A stretch of 64,000 bases of DNA from Leptospira brenneri. Lineage in GTDB: Bacteria; Spirochaetota; Leptospiria; Leptospirales; Leptospiraceae. Made by a program: the position numbers and the translations under genes. The stretch is from contig NZ_NPDQ01000008.1 of the NCBI RefSeq assembly GCF_002812125.1, positions 1 through 64,000 on the forward strand, written 5' to 3'. How positions within the stretch are numbered: position 1 is the first letter of the stretch; every line of letters starts with the position of its first letter. This document shows, piece after piece, positions 19,383 to 28,257 of the stretch. Below the pieces are notes generated by a model that did not search any database, was not told the origin of the DNA, and worked only from the letters and a program-made list of their open reading frames with translations.

Positions 19383-19435
19383 AAAACCTTCCTTGTTTGT
19401 TTGGTGAATATGACCTAAAAGAAGTGGAGAGAGTT

Positions 19436-19461
19436 CCCTACCCTTAAAAAAAGAGGTAGGG
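19436..19461. terminator. Inverted repeat between two minus-strand genes
   Basis: CCCTACC and GGTAGGG form a 7-bp stem around a 12-base A-rich loop (T-rich on the minus strand). It lies after the lipoprotein gene that stops at 19474 and before the Spy-like gene. The T-run is in the loop rather than after the stem, so termination is only a guess. Confidence 0.35.
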
Positions 19462-19473
19462 ATTAGAAAAAAA

Positions 19474-19854
19474 TTAGAAAGTAGGGAACGGATCTCCCGT
19501 GATATAACCATCTGTTTTTAAGTCTTGGCAAGATATGATATTGGTCACCAAAGATCCAAGGAGAAATCCTTTAAACCCTTGGATATCTGTCACACACTGG
19601 TCTACATCAGATTTGATGTAGTATTTATCAGATTCGATTTTAGCAATATCTGCAGCAACCAAACTATAGAGGGATACTATCGGTCTCCCCACTAAAACAA
19701 CCGAATTCACTAAATCAGTTTTAATAGCAGCGTCGGTAATTCTAGAAGCAGCCTCCGAACCTTTTTCACGATCGAGTGTTGCACCTACTGGATTTAAAAC
19801 CAGACAGTTGGTTAGCGAAAACGCTAAAGCAACAAAAAGTAATTTTTTTAACAT
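19474..19854 (-). CDS. Small lipoprotein, TIGR04452-like
   Basis: 126 residues from ATG 19854, preceded by AAGGAAAC. The lipoprotein signal is clear (MLKKLLFVALAFSLTNC, Cys17). The mature part has the features I associate with the Leptospira TIGR04452 lipoproteins: VGATLDREKGSEAASRITDA near the start, a central hydrophobic VLVGRPIVSLYSLVAADIA, KSDVDQC in the middle and LVTNIISCQDLKTDGY at the end. Three mature cysteines could form disulfides. The function is unknown. It is probably surface or periplasmic. Confidence 0.8.
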   Translation of the reverse strand: MLKKLLFVALAFSLTNCLVLNPVGATLDREKGSEAASRITDAAIKTDLVNSVVLVGRPIVSLYSLVAADIAKIESDKYYIKSDVDQCVTDIQGFKGFLLGSLVTNIISCQDLKTDGYITGDPFPTF

Positions 19855-19947
19855 AAATGTTTCCTTGGATAATGGTTTCACCAAATCTAAACCATCCTTA
19901 TTTGTGTTTCAAGAAAAAACTAGTTTTATATCTTAATTTAACAAAGG

Positions 19948-20628
19948 TCAATCGCCCACAATGAAAGTCGTTAGATACCAGTTGTTTTTCTTTTTTTCAA
20001 AAAAAGCCCTGTAGTCGAGAGGACTACGTAAGAATCGGTCGCAAACATATCCAGGTTTCCCTTGCGGAGTACAAATCTTTTTCCAGTTACAGTTACTTTC
20101 TTTTTCAAGGCGCCGCCCATCCAAATCATCCGCTTCAGCTCTAACGATTTGGTAACTTAGTTGTGTGATGGACTTTGAGTCTTTGGATGCGTCCTCTCTT
20201 ACATTTACATTTTTACCAATGATCAGATAATGAGTGAAAGGATCGTAATCGTTAGGGAAGGTTTCGAAAAAATAAGGGGCTACCATCTGCCCTTCTTTGT
20301 TCTGACGAAATCCTAATTTGACAACCTCATCCATAAGTTCCCAAAAGTTAGATGAAGATGGCTTATCTGTTAGTTGGAATGATTTTAAAAAATCTTTTTT
20401 ACCTTCACCTCCACCAATCGAAAAGTAAATGTCTTTATCGATGATTTCTTCTAAGGCTTTTCGATCTTTTGTTTTTAGAATTTTTTGAAACTTGGTTTTG
20501 AATTCATGAAAACTTTTGTCTTTCGTCGAATGATCGATAGGTGTTAGTGTTTTGGGAGCAAACGGATCACAAGGCAATAGAACAGATGGGAGGAGGAAAA
20601 AAATAAGAACTATCTTGTATTTTAGCAT
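19948..20628 (-). CDS. Secreted protein with bacterial SH3-like domain
   Basis: 226 residues from ATG 20628; a TTG at 20640 is possible. The signal peptide is MLKYKIVLIFFLLPSVLLP. A helical, charged domain (about residues 35-125) precedes an SH3-like segment (IIGKNVNVREDASKDSKSI, about 137-155) and a C-terminal GKPGYVCDRFL stretch that fits the end of an SH3b fold. Such domains bind cell wall or peptides. No catalytic residues are seen. It lies 26-38 bases after the next minus-strand gene, so the two are probably co-transcribed. Confidence 0.75.
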   Translation of the reverse strand: MLKYKIVLIFFLLPSVLLPCDPFAPKTLTPIDHSTKDKSFHEFKTKFQKILKTKDRKALEEIIDKDIYFSIGGGEGKKDFLKSFQLTDKPSSSNFWELMDEVVKLGFRQNKEGQMVAPYFFETFPNDYDPFTHYLIIGKNVNVREDASKDSKSITQLSYQIVRAEADDLDGRRLEKESNCNWKKICTPQGKPGYVCDRFLRSPLDYRAFFEKKKNNWYLTTFIVGD

Positions 20629-20665
20629 AAAACTTGCCAAAATACTACTTGGAATGCTTTAAGAA

Positions 20666-21022
20666 TCAATTCTTTTTCGAAACATTAACTGCTATTGTGC
20701 ATTGTTTTGTGATCCCCAAATTCTCTCGAATTTCTTCTAAGGAAAGTTTTTTCCGTTTGAGTTCACAGACTTTTAAAAAGAGTTCGGTATATTCTTTGTC
20801 CAATTTTTCGCCTTCCTCGTCTTCTTCAGTCAAAACGAGTTTGGCAATGTCAACACAAGACCTTTCTGATTCCGGTAATAATTGGAAAATGGTTTTTACC
20901 GTTTCTTCTTTTTGTTTACAAGAAGCTCCACTCGGTTGTTTTTCTTTCCCTTGGATGGAGAAAGAAAAGAGGACTAAAATTAGGGTAAGGGAGAGAATTC
21001 GGAATTTGGCCATCAGCAACAT
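20666..21022 (-). CDS. Small exported hypothetical protein
   Basis: A 118-residue protein with a signal peptide (MAKFRILSLTLILVLFSFSIQG). The mature part is rich in Lys and Glu, with four cysteines (including ASCKQK, RSCVD, KVCELK) and a helical, acidic middle. AAGGAAAGAAG before ATG 21022 supports that start, though an in-frame ATG nine bases later fits the signal peptide equally well. I do not recognise a family. It is divergent from aspA with a 65-base gap. Confidence 0.7.
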   Translation of the reverse strand: MLLMAKFRILSLTLILVLFSFSIQGKEKQPSGASCKQKEETVKTIFQLLPESERSCVDIAKLVLTEEDEEGEKLDKEYTELFLKVCELKRKKLSLEEIRENLGITKQCTIAVNVSKKN

Positions 21023-21087
21023 AAATCTTCTTTCCTTTTGAATTTGGTCGAGTATCTTTCATCCTATCCAAGAGAAATTATAAACTT

Positions 21088-22491
21088 ATGAACCAAACAA
21101 CTCGCAAAGAACACGACCTTTTAGGAGAAAGAGACCTACCCGCAGATGTCTATTGGGGGATCCATACTCTCCGAGCTTTGGAAAACTACCCCATTACAGG
21201 AAAAACCATTGGAACTTATCCTGACCTAGTGCGGGCACTTGCCTATATCAAAAGAGCTTCCGCCAAAGCCAATTTACAACTGCAGTTATTGTCCAAAGAA
21301 AAAACAAAAATGATCACCGATGCTTGCGATCGGATCCTTGCCGGAGAATTCCATTCCGAGTTCGTTGTAGATGTGATTCAAGGCGGGGCCGGAACCTCTA
21401 CTAATATGAATGCCAATGAGGTAATCACAAATATCGCTTTAGAGTTGTCCGGGCATTTGAAAGGCGACTATATCCACCTACATCCGTTAAATGATGTAAA
21501 TATGTCTCAAAGTACAAATGATGTGTATCCCTCTTCTCTCAAAGTAGCTGCTGTATTTGCCATCAAAGGGTTACTTTCTGCGATGGAAGACTTACAGATC
21601 TCCTTTCGTAAAAAATCAGAAGAGTTTAAAGACATATTGAAAATTGGAAGAACCCAATTACAAGATGCAGTCCCAATGACCTTAGGCCAAGAATTTTCGA
21701 CCTATGATGTTATGTTAGGTGAAGACATCAGCCGACTCAAAGAAGCCACTTCACTCATTGGAGAAATCAATTTAGGTGCCACTGCCATTGGAACAGGAAT
21801 CAATACCGACATTCGGTATTCACAAATTGTAACGGATATTTTAGCAAACGATACAGGTCTTAGTCTTATCGCTGCACCAAACTTAATCGAGGCAACACAA
21901 GACACAGGTGCCTTTGTTCAGTTATCGGGAGTTCTCAAAAGAATTGCGACCAAACTCTCAAAGGTTTGTAATGACTTACGCCTTCTTTCAAGCGGACCCC
22001 AAGGTGGATTCAATGAAATCAATCTTCCTGCCAAAGCAGCTGGTTCGTCCATTATGCCAGGGAAAGTGAATCCCATCATTCCGGAAGTAGTCAACCAAAT
22101 CGCGTACGAAGTAATCGGAAATGATATGACCATCACGATGGCCTCTGAAGCAGGGCAACTCCAATTAAATGCCTTTGAACCCATCATTGCCCATAGTCTT
22201 TTTAAAAGTATTGAACACCTAACGGCCGGATGCAAAACTCTACAAACCAATTGTATTGAAGGAATTACAGCCAATAGAGAACTCTTGGAATCTCGGGTCA
22301 AAACATCGGCGGGTCTTGCTACGGCTCTAAATCCTTATATCGGGTATGAAAATGCGACCCTTGTTGCCAAAAAGGCTCTCCATGAGAATAGGTCCGTTGA
22401 ATCCATCGTATTGGAATTAGGTTTGTTAGAAGAAAAAAAGCTAAAGGAGATTCTGAGTCCAGAAATTCTCACTTCGCCTCATACACTTTAA
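21088..22491 (+). CDS. aspA: Aspartate ammonia-lyase
   Basis: A 467-residue enzyme of the fumarase/aspartase superfamily that converts L-aspartate to fumarate and ammonia. The superfamily signature GSSIMPGKVNP (about residues 320-330) with the catalytic serine is intact. The substrate-contact stretches GGAGTSTNMNANEV (about 99-112), SQSTNDVYPSS (about 138) and GRTQLQDAVPMTLGQEF (about 190) are also present. The N-terminal KEHDLLGERDLPADVYWG is typical of AspA and less so of fumarase C, which supports the call. It is probably monocistronic. Confidence 0.93.
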   Translation: MNQTTRKEHDLLGERDLPADVYWGIHTLRALENYPITGKTIGTYPDLVRALAYIKRASAKANLQLQLLSKEKTKMITDACDRILAGEFHSEFVVDVIQGGAGTSTNMNANEVITNIALELSGHLKGDYIHLHPLNDVNMSQSTNDVYPSSLKVAAVFAIKGLLSAMEDLQISFRKKSEEFKDILKIGRTQLQDAVPMTLGQEFSTYDVMLGEDISRLKEATSLIGEINLGATAIGTGINTDIRYSQIVTDILANDTGLSLIAAPNLIEATQDTGAFVQLSGVLKRIATKLSKVCNDLRLLSSGPQGGFNEINLPAKAAGSSIMPGKVNPIIPEVVNQIAYEVIGNDMTITMASEAGQLQLNAFEPIIAHSLFKSIEHLTAGCKTLQTNCIEGITANRELLESRVKTSAGLATALNPYIGYENATLVAKKALHENRSVESIVLELGLLEEKKLKEILSPEILTSPHTL

Positions 22492-22556
22492 ATTTAGATT
22501 ATTTCTTGATTTCTTTTAATTTTTAGAGAAAATACGCTCGGATCTATTCGCAAATT

Positions 22557-22940
22557 ATGAAACAATTAAGTATGGTCTACCTAGTTGAAGATGACATGAT
22601 CACAACATTTCTCATCAAAACTTTGATGGAGAAATTTTCTTTTGCGGATGAAATCCAAGGTTTCCAAAACGGGGCAGATGCTTGGAATGCGCTTATGGAT
22701 GGAACAGCCGATCCAGAGATGTTGTTTCTAGATCTCAATATGCCCATTATGAACGGTTGGGAATTTTTAGGTATGATTAGCAAACATCCAAAATATTCCA
22801 AACTTCCCATTTATATCCTTACCTCTTCGATCGATCCAACAGACAAGGCCCGTTCCGCAGAATTTAAAAATGTAAAAGGTTACCTAGTCAAACCTCTATC
22901 CTTAAGAGATTTACAATCCATCAACCCAAGTTTGGGCTAA
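22557..22940 (+). CDS. Single-domain response regulator
   Basis: A 127-residue CheY-like receiver domain with nothing else attached. Acidic pocket Asp12-Asp13, phospho-acceptor Asp59 in FLDLNMP, the switch Thr/Ser in YILTSS (about 93) and Lys in GYLVKPL (about 112) are all present. It must work by protein contact rather than DNA binding. No histidine kinase is next to it. The ATG at 22557 has no strong ribosome-binding site; Met6 is an alternative. Confidence 0.92.
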   Translation: MKQLSMVYLVEDDMITTFLIKTLMEKFSFADEIQGFQNGADAWNALMDGTADPEMLFLDLNMPIMNGWEFLGMISKHPKYSKLPIYILTSSIDPTDKARSAEFKNVKGYLVKPLSLRDLQSINPSLG

Positions 22941-22991
22941 TGAGACATATTTTTTTCTTTAGTTTTTCCTATCTCCGTCGATGATGATAGT

Positions 22992-23618
22992 GTGAGACTT
23001 TCTGATATCCCCTCTGTATCCTCGGTTTTGAATCGAATGGAATCCTTATCCAAACTTTCAGAAAATCCCAAGTCTCTTGTATCTTTTCCTGATGTTTTGG
23101 AAAGAGAATGGAACCGGTCTAGGTCCCAAGAGAACCTTCCCGCAAATACTTCAAATCTAAAAACAGACGAAATCAGCCTACCCTTCCCCGAATTTGTGCA
23201 AAAACAGAACTTACAACCAAACCAAACGCAGAAACCGGCAGATATTTTGGATACAATTGAATCCATTGCCAAATCACAAGGGATGGATCCTAACTTAGTT
23301 AAGGCGATGGTCAAAGCAGAATCAGGTTTTAAAACTAAGGCAGTCTCTCCCAAAGGTGCTATGGGCCTTATGCAACTAATGCCAGAAACCGCAGAATCCT
23401 TAGGTGTGGCCGACCCTTTTAATCCCGAAGAGAACATTGAAGGTGGGGTGAAGTTTTTAAAAGGCCTGATGAAAGAATTCAAAGACCCGGAAAAAGCCAT
23501 TGCTGCGTACAATGCAGGGCCTGGAGCTGTAAAACGTTACAAAGGCATTCCTCCTTACGAAGAAACACAAAAATACGTAAACAAAGTCAAAAGGTTTTAT
23601 AAAGACTTTAGTTCGTAA
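22992..23618 (+). CDS. Lytic transglycosylase, SLT domain
   Basis: A 208-residue protein with an Asn/Ser/Glu-rich, low-complexity N-terminal 90 residues and a C-terminal goose-lysozyme-like SLT domain (about 90-205). Catalytic Glu is near residue 110 in KAESGFKTKAVS; GAMGLMQLMPETA, AIAAYNAGPGAV and PPYEETQKYVNKV complete the fold. It would cut peptidoglycan glycan strands. No signal peptide is visible, so it may use a non-classical route, as some flagellar transglycosylases do. The start GTG 22992 lacks a clear ribosome-binding site; ATG at 23037 is an alternative. Confidence 0.9.
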   Translation: MRLSDIPSVSSVLNRMESLSKLSENPKSLVSFPDVLEREWNRSRSQENLPANTSNLKTDEISLPFPEFVQKQNLQPNQTQKPADILDTIESIAKSQGMDPNLVKAMVKAESGFKTKAVSPKGAMGLMQLMPETAESLGVADPFNPEENIEGGVKFLKGLMKEFKDPEKAIAAYNAGPGAVKRYKGIPPYEETQKYVNKVKRFYKDFSS

Positions 23619-23630
23619 AAGTTTGAGAAT

Positions 23631-24962
23631 CTAATAAAAACTTAAGTATCCGAATTTCTTTTGTAAACCTGCAGTATATACATCAAACGGACGTTTGACG
23701 GCAGTATCAGACCAAGCTTCATCTACTTTTTTAACAATAAAACTTAAATTCTTTTCATTTCTCATTCTTTCTGCTGTAGCTCTTTGAATGAGAACATCAT
23801 CCTCGCTGATGGATACGATGGCCAAAGCTCGCGAATTTCTTCTAAAAAGCCCTGATTTCTGAACCAATTGGATATCTTGGTTCCAAATCCCATCTACATA
23901 TAAAAAAGACTTATCTGAAGTTGTTTCTTCTCGCATGTATTTTGTTTTTGTTCCAGTCTGGAAATAAAATGCAAAAGAAAATTCTTTCGGCAAGTAAATA
24001 GGATCTGATTTTAGAATCAGAGCTTGTCCAAAAGCTTTGGTCAAATTTTTGGATTGTAATTCCCAAGGTTCTTTCTCTGAGGCACTTAGGTTTTTGAAAA
24101 TAAAATAAATGGAAACAGTGATGGATAAAACAACCACCACAGAGGCAGTGATGGTATTTAGTTCTTTTTCTGTTTTTAATAAAACATGTCCAATCCCAAG
24201 CACAACTAATGGAAGTAAGATGAGGAGTGCAGAAGTGTACCAAGTTTTAAATAAAAATCCAATCGAGTTTGGACCAAAAAAATCGGCATAAGAAAAGTAA
24301 ATGAGTGAAAGGATAAAAAAACTAAGGTATCCGAGTAAAAACAAAAAAGGTACATTTTTCTTTTTATAAAACACTGATGTTTTTTGTGCGGCCTTACGTG
24401 ACCCACGAATCCCCGTGAAAATCACAAAGAATGTAAAACCCAAATAGAACATAATGAAGCTAGATAAAAATGCCAGAATGGTAAAGGTCGGAAAAATGAG
24501 AAGATCCGTCATTTTTTCCAAACGGAAGGTCAGAAACACTAAAAGTAAAAACACAAGACAAAGTGTTTCCGTAAAATACGAAGTGGGAAATCCATAAGAA
24601 AAAGGTAAAAACGCAGCCAGGTAAACCAAAAGATAATGATTCCTTTTCCACTCTTCCGATCTGAGAAGTAACATAAACAAATGTAGAAAAAGACTATAAA
24701 AAAGTCCGGCTAACACTAGGAAGGAAGGAATATAATTCATCCCAAAGAGTTTTTTCCAGGCCACAACAAACCAAATAGCAAGAGGCTCTCGAGACGAAAC
24801 AAGCCCCCCCTCTTCCGTAACTGACTTAATATTTGCTAAAAACTCCCATTCTGTTTCTGTTGTGGGAAAAGGTCGGAAATAAGAGAACAAAGCAAAACCC
24901 AAACTTAAGAGTAAGATGCTAAAAACGAAAGGAAGTGGTGAAAAAGGTTTTGGGTCTCGCAT
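23631..24962 (-). CDS. Polytopic membrane protein, GT-C glycosyltransferase-like topology
   Basis: A 443-residue protein with roughly nine or ten hydrophobic segments up to residue 290 and a soluble C-terminal 150 residues. The first loop carries an acidic patch (TTETEWEFL), as in GT-C glycosyltransferases, where an Asp/Glu in the first periplasmic loop is catalytic. The soluble part would then be a substrate-binding domain. I do not recognise a named family, so the enzyme activity is inference from topology. It converges with the transglycosylase gene (12-base gap) and is divergent from the mutase gene. Confidence 0.7.
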   Translation of the reverse strand: MRDPKPFSPLPFVFSILLLSLGFALFSYFRPFPTTETEWEFLANIKSVTEEGGLVSSREPLAIWFVVAWKKLFGMNYIPSFLVLAGLFYSLFLHLFMLLLRSEEWKRNHYLLVYLAAFLPFSYGFPTSYFTETLCLVFLLLVFLTFRLEKMTDLLIFPTFTILAFLSSFIMFYLGFTFFVIFTGIRGSRKAAQKTSVFYKKKNVPFLFLLGYLSFFILSLIYFSYADFFGPNSIGFLFKTWYTSALLILLPLVVLGIGHVLLKTEKELNTITASVVVVLSITVSIYFIFKNLSASEKEPWELQSKNLTKAFGQALILKSDPIYLPKEFSFAFYFQTGTKTKYMREETTSDKSFLYVDGIWNQDIQLVQKSGLFRRNSRALAIVSISEDDVLIQRATAERMRNEKNLSFIVKKVDEAWSDTAVKRPFDVYTAGLQKKFGYLSFY

Positions 24963-25063
24963 CTTGGAAAAGGCTCAAATTGCCTAGTCCTGTATAAATT
25001 TTTAGGTGAAAATATTCCAGAAGATTTTCAATTATACATAGAAATTATAAAACGAGGCAAAGA

Positions 25064-27085
25064 ATGTCCGCCGAAAAAAAAGAATACCTTCTCGTAGACG
25101 AGAATGGACAGGGAAAACCTGACAAACCATGGATTTTTAGGACCTATGCAGGGCATACCAATGCAAAAGCCTCCAATGAGTTGTACAGAAAGAACCTTTC
25201 CAAAGGCCAAACAGGGCTTTCCATTGCATTTGATCTCCCCACTCAGTGTGGTTATAGTTCTGACCACGAAGTCTCACGTCCAGAAATCGGGAAAGTGGGT
25301 GTTCCCATCAACTCGCTTGAAGACTTCCGCATTTTATTCGACCAAATCCCGATAGAAGAGATGAACACTTCCATGACCATCAATGGTACTTCCATGTGGT
25401 TACTTTCACTATATGTGGCACTGGCAGAGGAACGTGGTGTTCCACTAGAAAAACTCAATGGGACCACTCAAAATGACCTGATCAAAGAATATTTGGCACG
25501 GGGGACTTACATTTATCCACCAAAGGATTCCATGAAAATCATCGTGGATATGTATGAATATTGTTTGCATAAAATTCCGAAATGGAACCCATCTAACATT
25601 TGTTCTTACCACTTACAAGAAGCAGGTGCTACTCCTGTACAAGAACTTTCTTTCGCACTCGCAACAGCAATCGCCGTATTAGATGCCATTAAAGAAAGAA
25701 ACTGTTTTACGGAAGAAGAATTTGAACAGTGTGTGGGCAGGATTTCTTTCTTTGTCAACGCAGGGATTCGTTTCGTGGAAGAGATGTGCAAGATGCGAGC
25801 CTTCACAGAAATGTGGCAAGAAATCACTACAGAACGTTACAAAGTTAAAACTGCAAAGTATCGAGTGTTCCGTTACGGAGTTCAAGTAAACTCACTTGGA
25901 CTTACAGAAGAACAACCAGAGAACAACGCTTGGAGGATTCTTATTGAATCTCTTGGTGTGACTCTTTCACGTAATGCAAGATGTCGTGCCCTCCAACTCC
26001 CTGCTTGGAACGAAGCACTTTCTCTCCCAAGACCTTGGGACCAACAATGGTCACTCCGATTACAACAAGTCCTTGCTTATGAAACAGATTTACTCGAATA
26101 CCCAGACATCTTCGAAGGATCTAAAGTCATTGAATCAAAAGTAAAAGCTCTCAAAGAAGAAGCTAAACTTGAAATTCAAAAGATCATCGATATGGGTGGA
26201 GCTCTCGTTGCCATTGAAAATGGTTATATGAAATCTCAACTTGTGAAATCACAAACAGAGAGACTTTCTAAAATCAATTCCAATGAACTTGTGATTGTTG
26301 GTAAAAACAAATGGACTGACGGGATCAAGTCGCCGCTTATGACTGACTCGGATGGCGGAATTTTTAAAGTAGATCCAAAATCCGCAGAACAAACATTAAA
26401 TGTTCTCGGAGAAGCAAAAGCTCGTCGTAATGCAGAACTTGCCAAAAAATCATTAGATGAATTAAAACAAGCTGCCAAAGACGGCAAAAACTTAATGCCA
26501 TTCTCCGTTGCTTGTGCGAAAGCTCTTGTAACCACAGGAGAATGGGCCGATGCTCTTCGCGAGGTGTATGGAGAATACAATCCACCAACCGGTGTTGACG
26601 GACAAAAACTCTTTTTATCAGACGATAAAGTTTCTACTGTTCGATCGAAAGTCGAAGCCTTTACAAAGACAAACGGTCATAGACCAAAAATCGTTGTGGG
26701 GAAACCGGGACTCGATGGCCATTCGAATGGGGCTGAGATGATTGCGGTTTCTGCAAAACACAGTGGTTTTGATGTGATTTATTCTGGGATCCGGCTTTCT
26801 CCAGAAGAAATCGTACAGTCTGCCGTTGAAGAAAATGCCAATGTGATTGGACTCTCAATACTATCTGGTTCCCATAAGGAAATCGTAAAACAGTTGTTTG
26901 ATGAGCTTACTCACTACAAGGCTAAAATTCCAGTTGTGATTGGCGGGATCATTCCTGAATCCGATTTTGAGGAACTAAAAGCAATGGGAATTCGAGAAAT
27001 CTTCACACCCAAAGATTATGATTTGATGTCGATTATGGAAAAAATCATCGATATCGTCTCTAAAGAACCGGCTCTCGTTTCATAA
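25064..27085 (+). CDS. meaA: Coenzyme B12-dependent acyl-CoA mutase, MeaA/ethylmalonyl-CoA mutase type
   Basis: A 673-residue single-chain mutase. The N-terminal substrate barrel begins with PWIFRTYAGHTNAKASNELY and GQTGLSIAFDLPTQCGYSSD, which match the MeaA/Ecm group better than methylmalonyl-CoA mutase. The C-terminal cobalamin domain has the base-off motif DxHxxG in KPGLDGHSNGAEMIAV (about residue 550), then SILSGSH and GGIIP. It would interconvert ethylmalonyl-CoA and methylsuccinyl-CoA or a related pair, using adenosylcobalamin. I see no cobalamin riboswitch in the 101-base leader. The G-protein chaperone gene follows within 90 bases. Confidence 0.88.
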   Translation: MSAEKKEYLLVDENGQGKPDKPWIFRTYAGHTNAKASNELYRKNLSKGQTGLSIAFDLPTQCGYSSDHEVSRPEIGKVGVPINSLEDFRILFDQIPIEEMNTSMTINGTSMWLLSLYVALAEERGVPLEKLNGTTQNDLIKEYLARGTYIYPPKDSMKIIVDMYEYCLHKIPKWNPSNICSYHLQEAGATPVQELSFALATAIAVLDAIKERNCFTEEEFEQCVGRISFFVNAGIRFVEEMCKMRAFTEMWQEITTERYKVKTAKYRVFRYGVQVNSLGLTEEQPENNAWRILIESLGVTLSRNARCRALQLPAWNEALSLPRPWDQQWSLRLQQVLAYETDLLEYPDIFEGSKVIESKVKALKEEAKLEIQKIIDMGGALVAIENGYMKSQLVKSQTERLSKINSNELVIVGKNKWTDGIKSPLMTDSDGGIFKVDPKSAEQTLNVLGEAKARRNAELAKKSLDELKQAAKDGKNLMPFSVACAKALVTTGEWADALREVYGEYNPPTGVDGQKLFLSDDKVSTVRSKVEAFTKTNGHRPKIVVGKPGLDGHSNGAEMIAVSAKHSGFDVIYSGIRLSPEEIVQSAVEENANVIGLSILSGSHKEIVKQLFDELTHYKAKIPVVIGGIIPESDFEELKAMGIREIFTPKDYDLMSIMEKIIDIVSKEPALVS

Positions 27086-27099
27086 CGAAGTTACTTCTA

Positions 27100-27129
27100 C
27101 CATTGTGGATCATCTTTGGTTCACAATGG
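27100..27129 (+). terminator. Hairpin between meaA and meaB
   Basis: CCATTGTG and CACAATGG form an 8-bp perfect stem with a 14-base loop just after the mutase gene, followed by TTACTATTCTC. The U-tract is weak, so it may only attenuate transcription into the chaperone gene. Confidence 0.4.
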
Positions 27130-27173
27130 TTACTATTCTCATACAACAATTTTCTCTCTAATGGCATCCACCT

Positions 27174-28163
27174 TTGATTGATACGAAAGAATCCTTATCC
27201 CAATTAGTTTCTGAAGCCCTACTCGGTGAAAAATACCCGATTGCAAAAATTATTTCTAGGATTGAAACCGAAAAAAACTTAGAATTCCGAGAGGCTTTAT
27301 TTCAAGAACTTTCACTTCAAAAACCAAATACAAAAGAGGGACTAACTATCGGCATTACAGGAACTCCTGGTGCCGGCAAATCCTCGTTACTTGGAGAACT
27401 TTGTCGTCTTTTTTTAGAGTTTGCACCAGATAAAAAAATGGCCATCGTGGCGATCGACCCATCTTCCAATGTGAGTGGAGGTTCTATTTTAGGTGATAGG
27501 ACTCGAGTCCAACTTCCAAGACGAGATATAAGACTTTATTTTCGCTCCCAACCCTCTCAATTAGAACTGGGAGGTCTCAATCCTTATACCTATCATGTGA
27601 TCCGTTTCTTGAGACAAGTGTTTGACTATGTGTTTATAGAAACTGTAGGAATCGGTCAAAACGAAATTTCTGTTTCTCTCATTTCCGATTTATCCTTTCT
27701 AGTAATGCAACCTTTGGGTGGTGACCAAGTACAATTTATGAAGTCTGGGATTATGGAAGTTCCAGAAGCATTCATCATTAATAAATGTGATGAGGAGTCA
27801 TTGGCAAATTCCAGTTATTATATGTTGGAATCCACCTTAGAATTCATTAAAGACATTCTTCCCGATCAGTCTCTTCCACCTATCTTTAAAACATCGGTAA
27901 CGAAAAGAAAAGGAATCGAAGAACTATTACAATACATCTTACAATACCAAAGACGAAAAGATAAAAACACTGAAACTCTCACCCAACTCTCCCAGTGGAT
28001 TCGTAATGAATATGGGAGATGGGGAATTGCCATTTGGGAAGAACTGGAATCATCAAAGTGGAACAGAGCAGTGAAACAAAATCCACTTGGTGGCATTCAA
28101 AAACTAAAATACGAAGAAGAAGAACGAAAAGTTGTTTCGTTAATCCAAACAAAAATTAAATAA
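27174..28163 (+). CDS. meaB: Methylmalonyl/ethylmalonyl-CoA mutase-associated GTPase (MeaB/ArgK family)
   Basis: A 329-residue G3E GTPase that guards and reloads the B12 mutase encoded upstream. The Walker A is GTPGAGKSSLLGEL (about residues 63-76); DPSSNVSGGSILGDRTR (about 101) and ETVGIGQNE (about 160) follow, and the base-specificity motif NKCDE is near 202. The start is TTG 27174; no better in-frame start is visible. Length fits the family. The pairing with a MeaA-type mutase is the standard arrangement. Confidence 0.93.
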   Translation: MIDTKESLSQLVSEALLGEKYPIAKIISRIETEKNLEFREALFQELSLQKPNTKEGLTIGITGTPGAGKSSLLGELCRLFLEFAPDKKMAIVAIDPSSNVSGGSILGDRTRVQLPRRDIRLYFRSQPSQLELGGLNPYTYHVIRFLRQVFDYVFIETVGIGQNEISVSLISDLSFLVMQPLGGDQVQFMKSGIMEVPEAFIINKCDEESLANSSYYMLESTLEFIKDILPDQSLPPIFKTSVTKRKGIEELLQYILQYQRRKDKNTETLTQLSQWIRNEYGRWGIAIWEELESSKWNRAVKQNPLGGIQKLKYEEEERKVVSLIQTKIK

Positions 28164-28186
28164 AGACTCTAAAATAAAGTCTGATG

Positions 28187-28213
28187 AACCGAAAAATGAT
28201 AAGACGGTTTTTC
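28187..28213 (+). terminator. Possible terminator after meaB
   Basis: AACCG at 28187-28191 pairs with CGGTT at 28205-28209, followed by TTTC. The stem is short, so this is weak, but it sits where the convergent units end. Confidence 0.35.
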
Positions 28214-28257
28214 TAGTTACCATCTAAAATCCCTTTTTCCCAACCAAAGATGCGAAC

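Noticed and set aside
22937..23512. 191-codon minus-strand frame opposite the lytic transglycosylase
   Set aside because: The plus-strand frame has a clear SLT domain; the opposite frame is Ser/Phe-rich with no motif and is an antisense shadow.
23619..23643. Terminator between the transglycosylase and membrane-protein genes
   Set aside because: AAGTTT/AAACTT forms a weak 6-bp A/T stem with a 13-base loop and no clear U-tract.
24963..25063. Cobalamin riboswitch before the B12-dependent mutase
   Set aside because: The leader is only about 100 bases and lacks the B12-box GCCACTG-type sequence.
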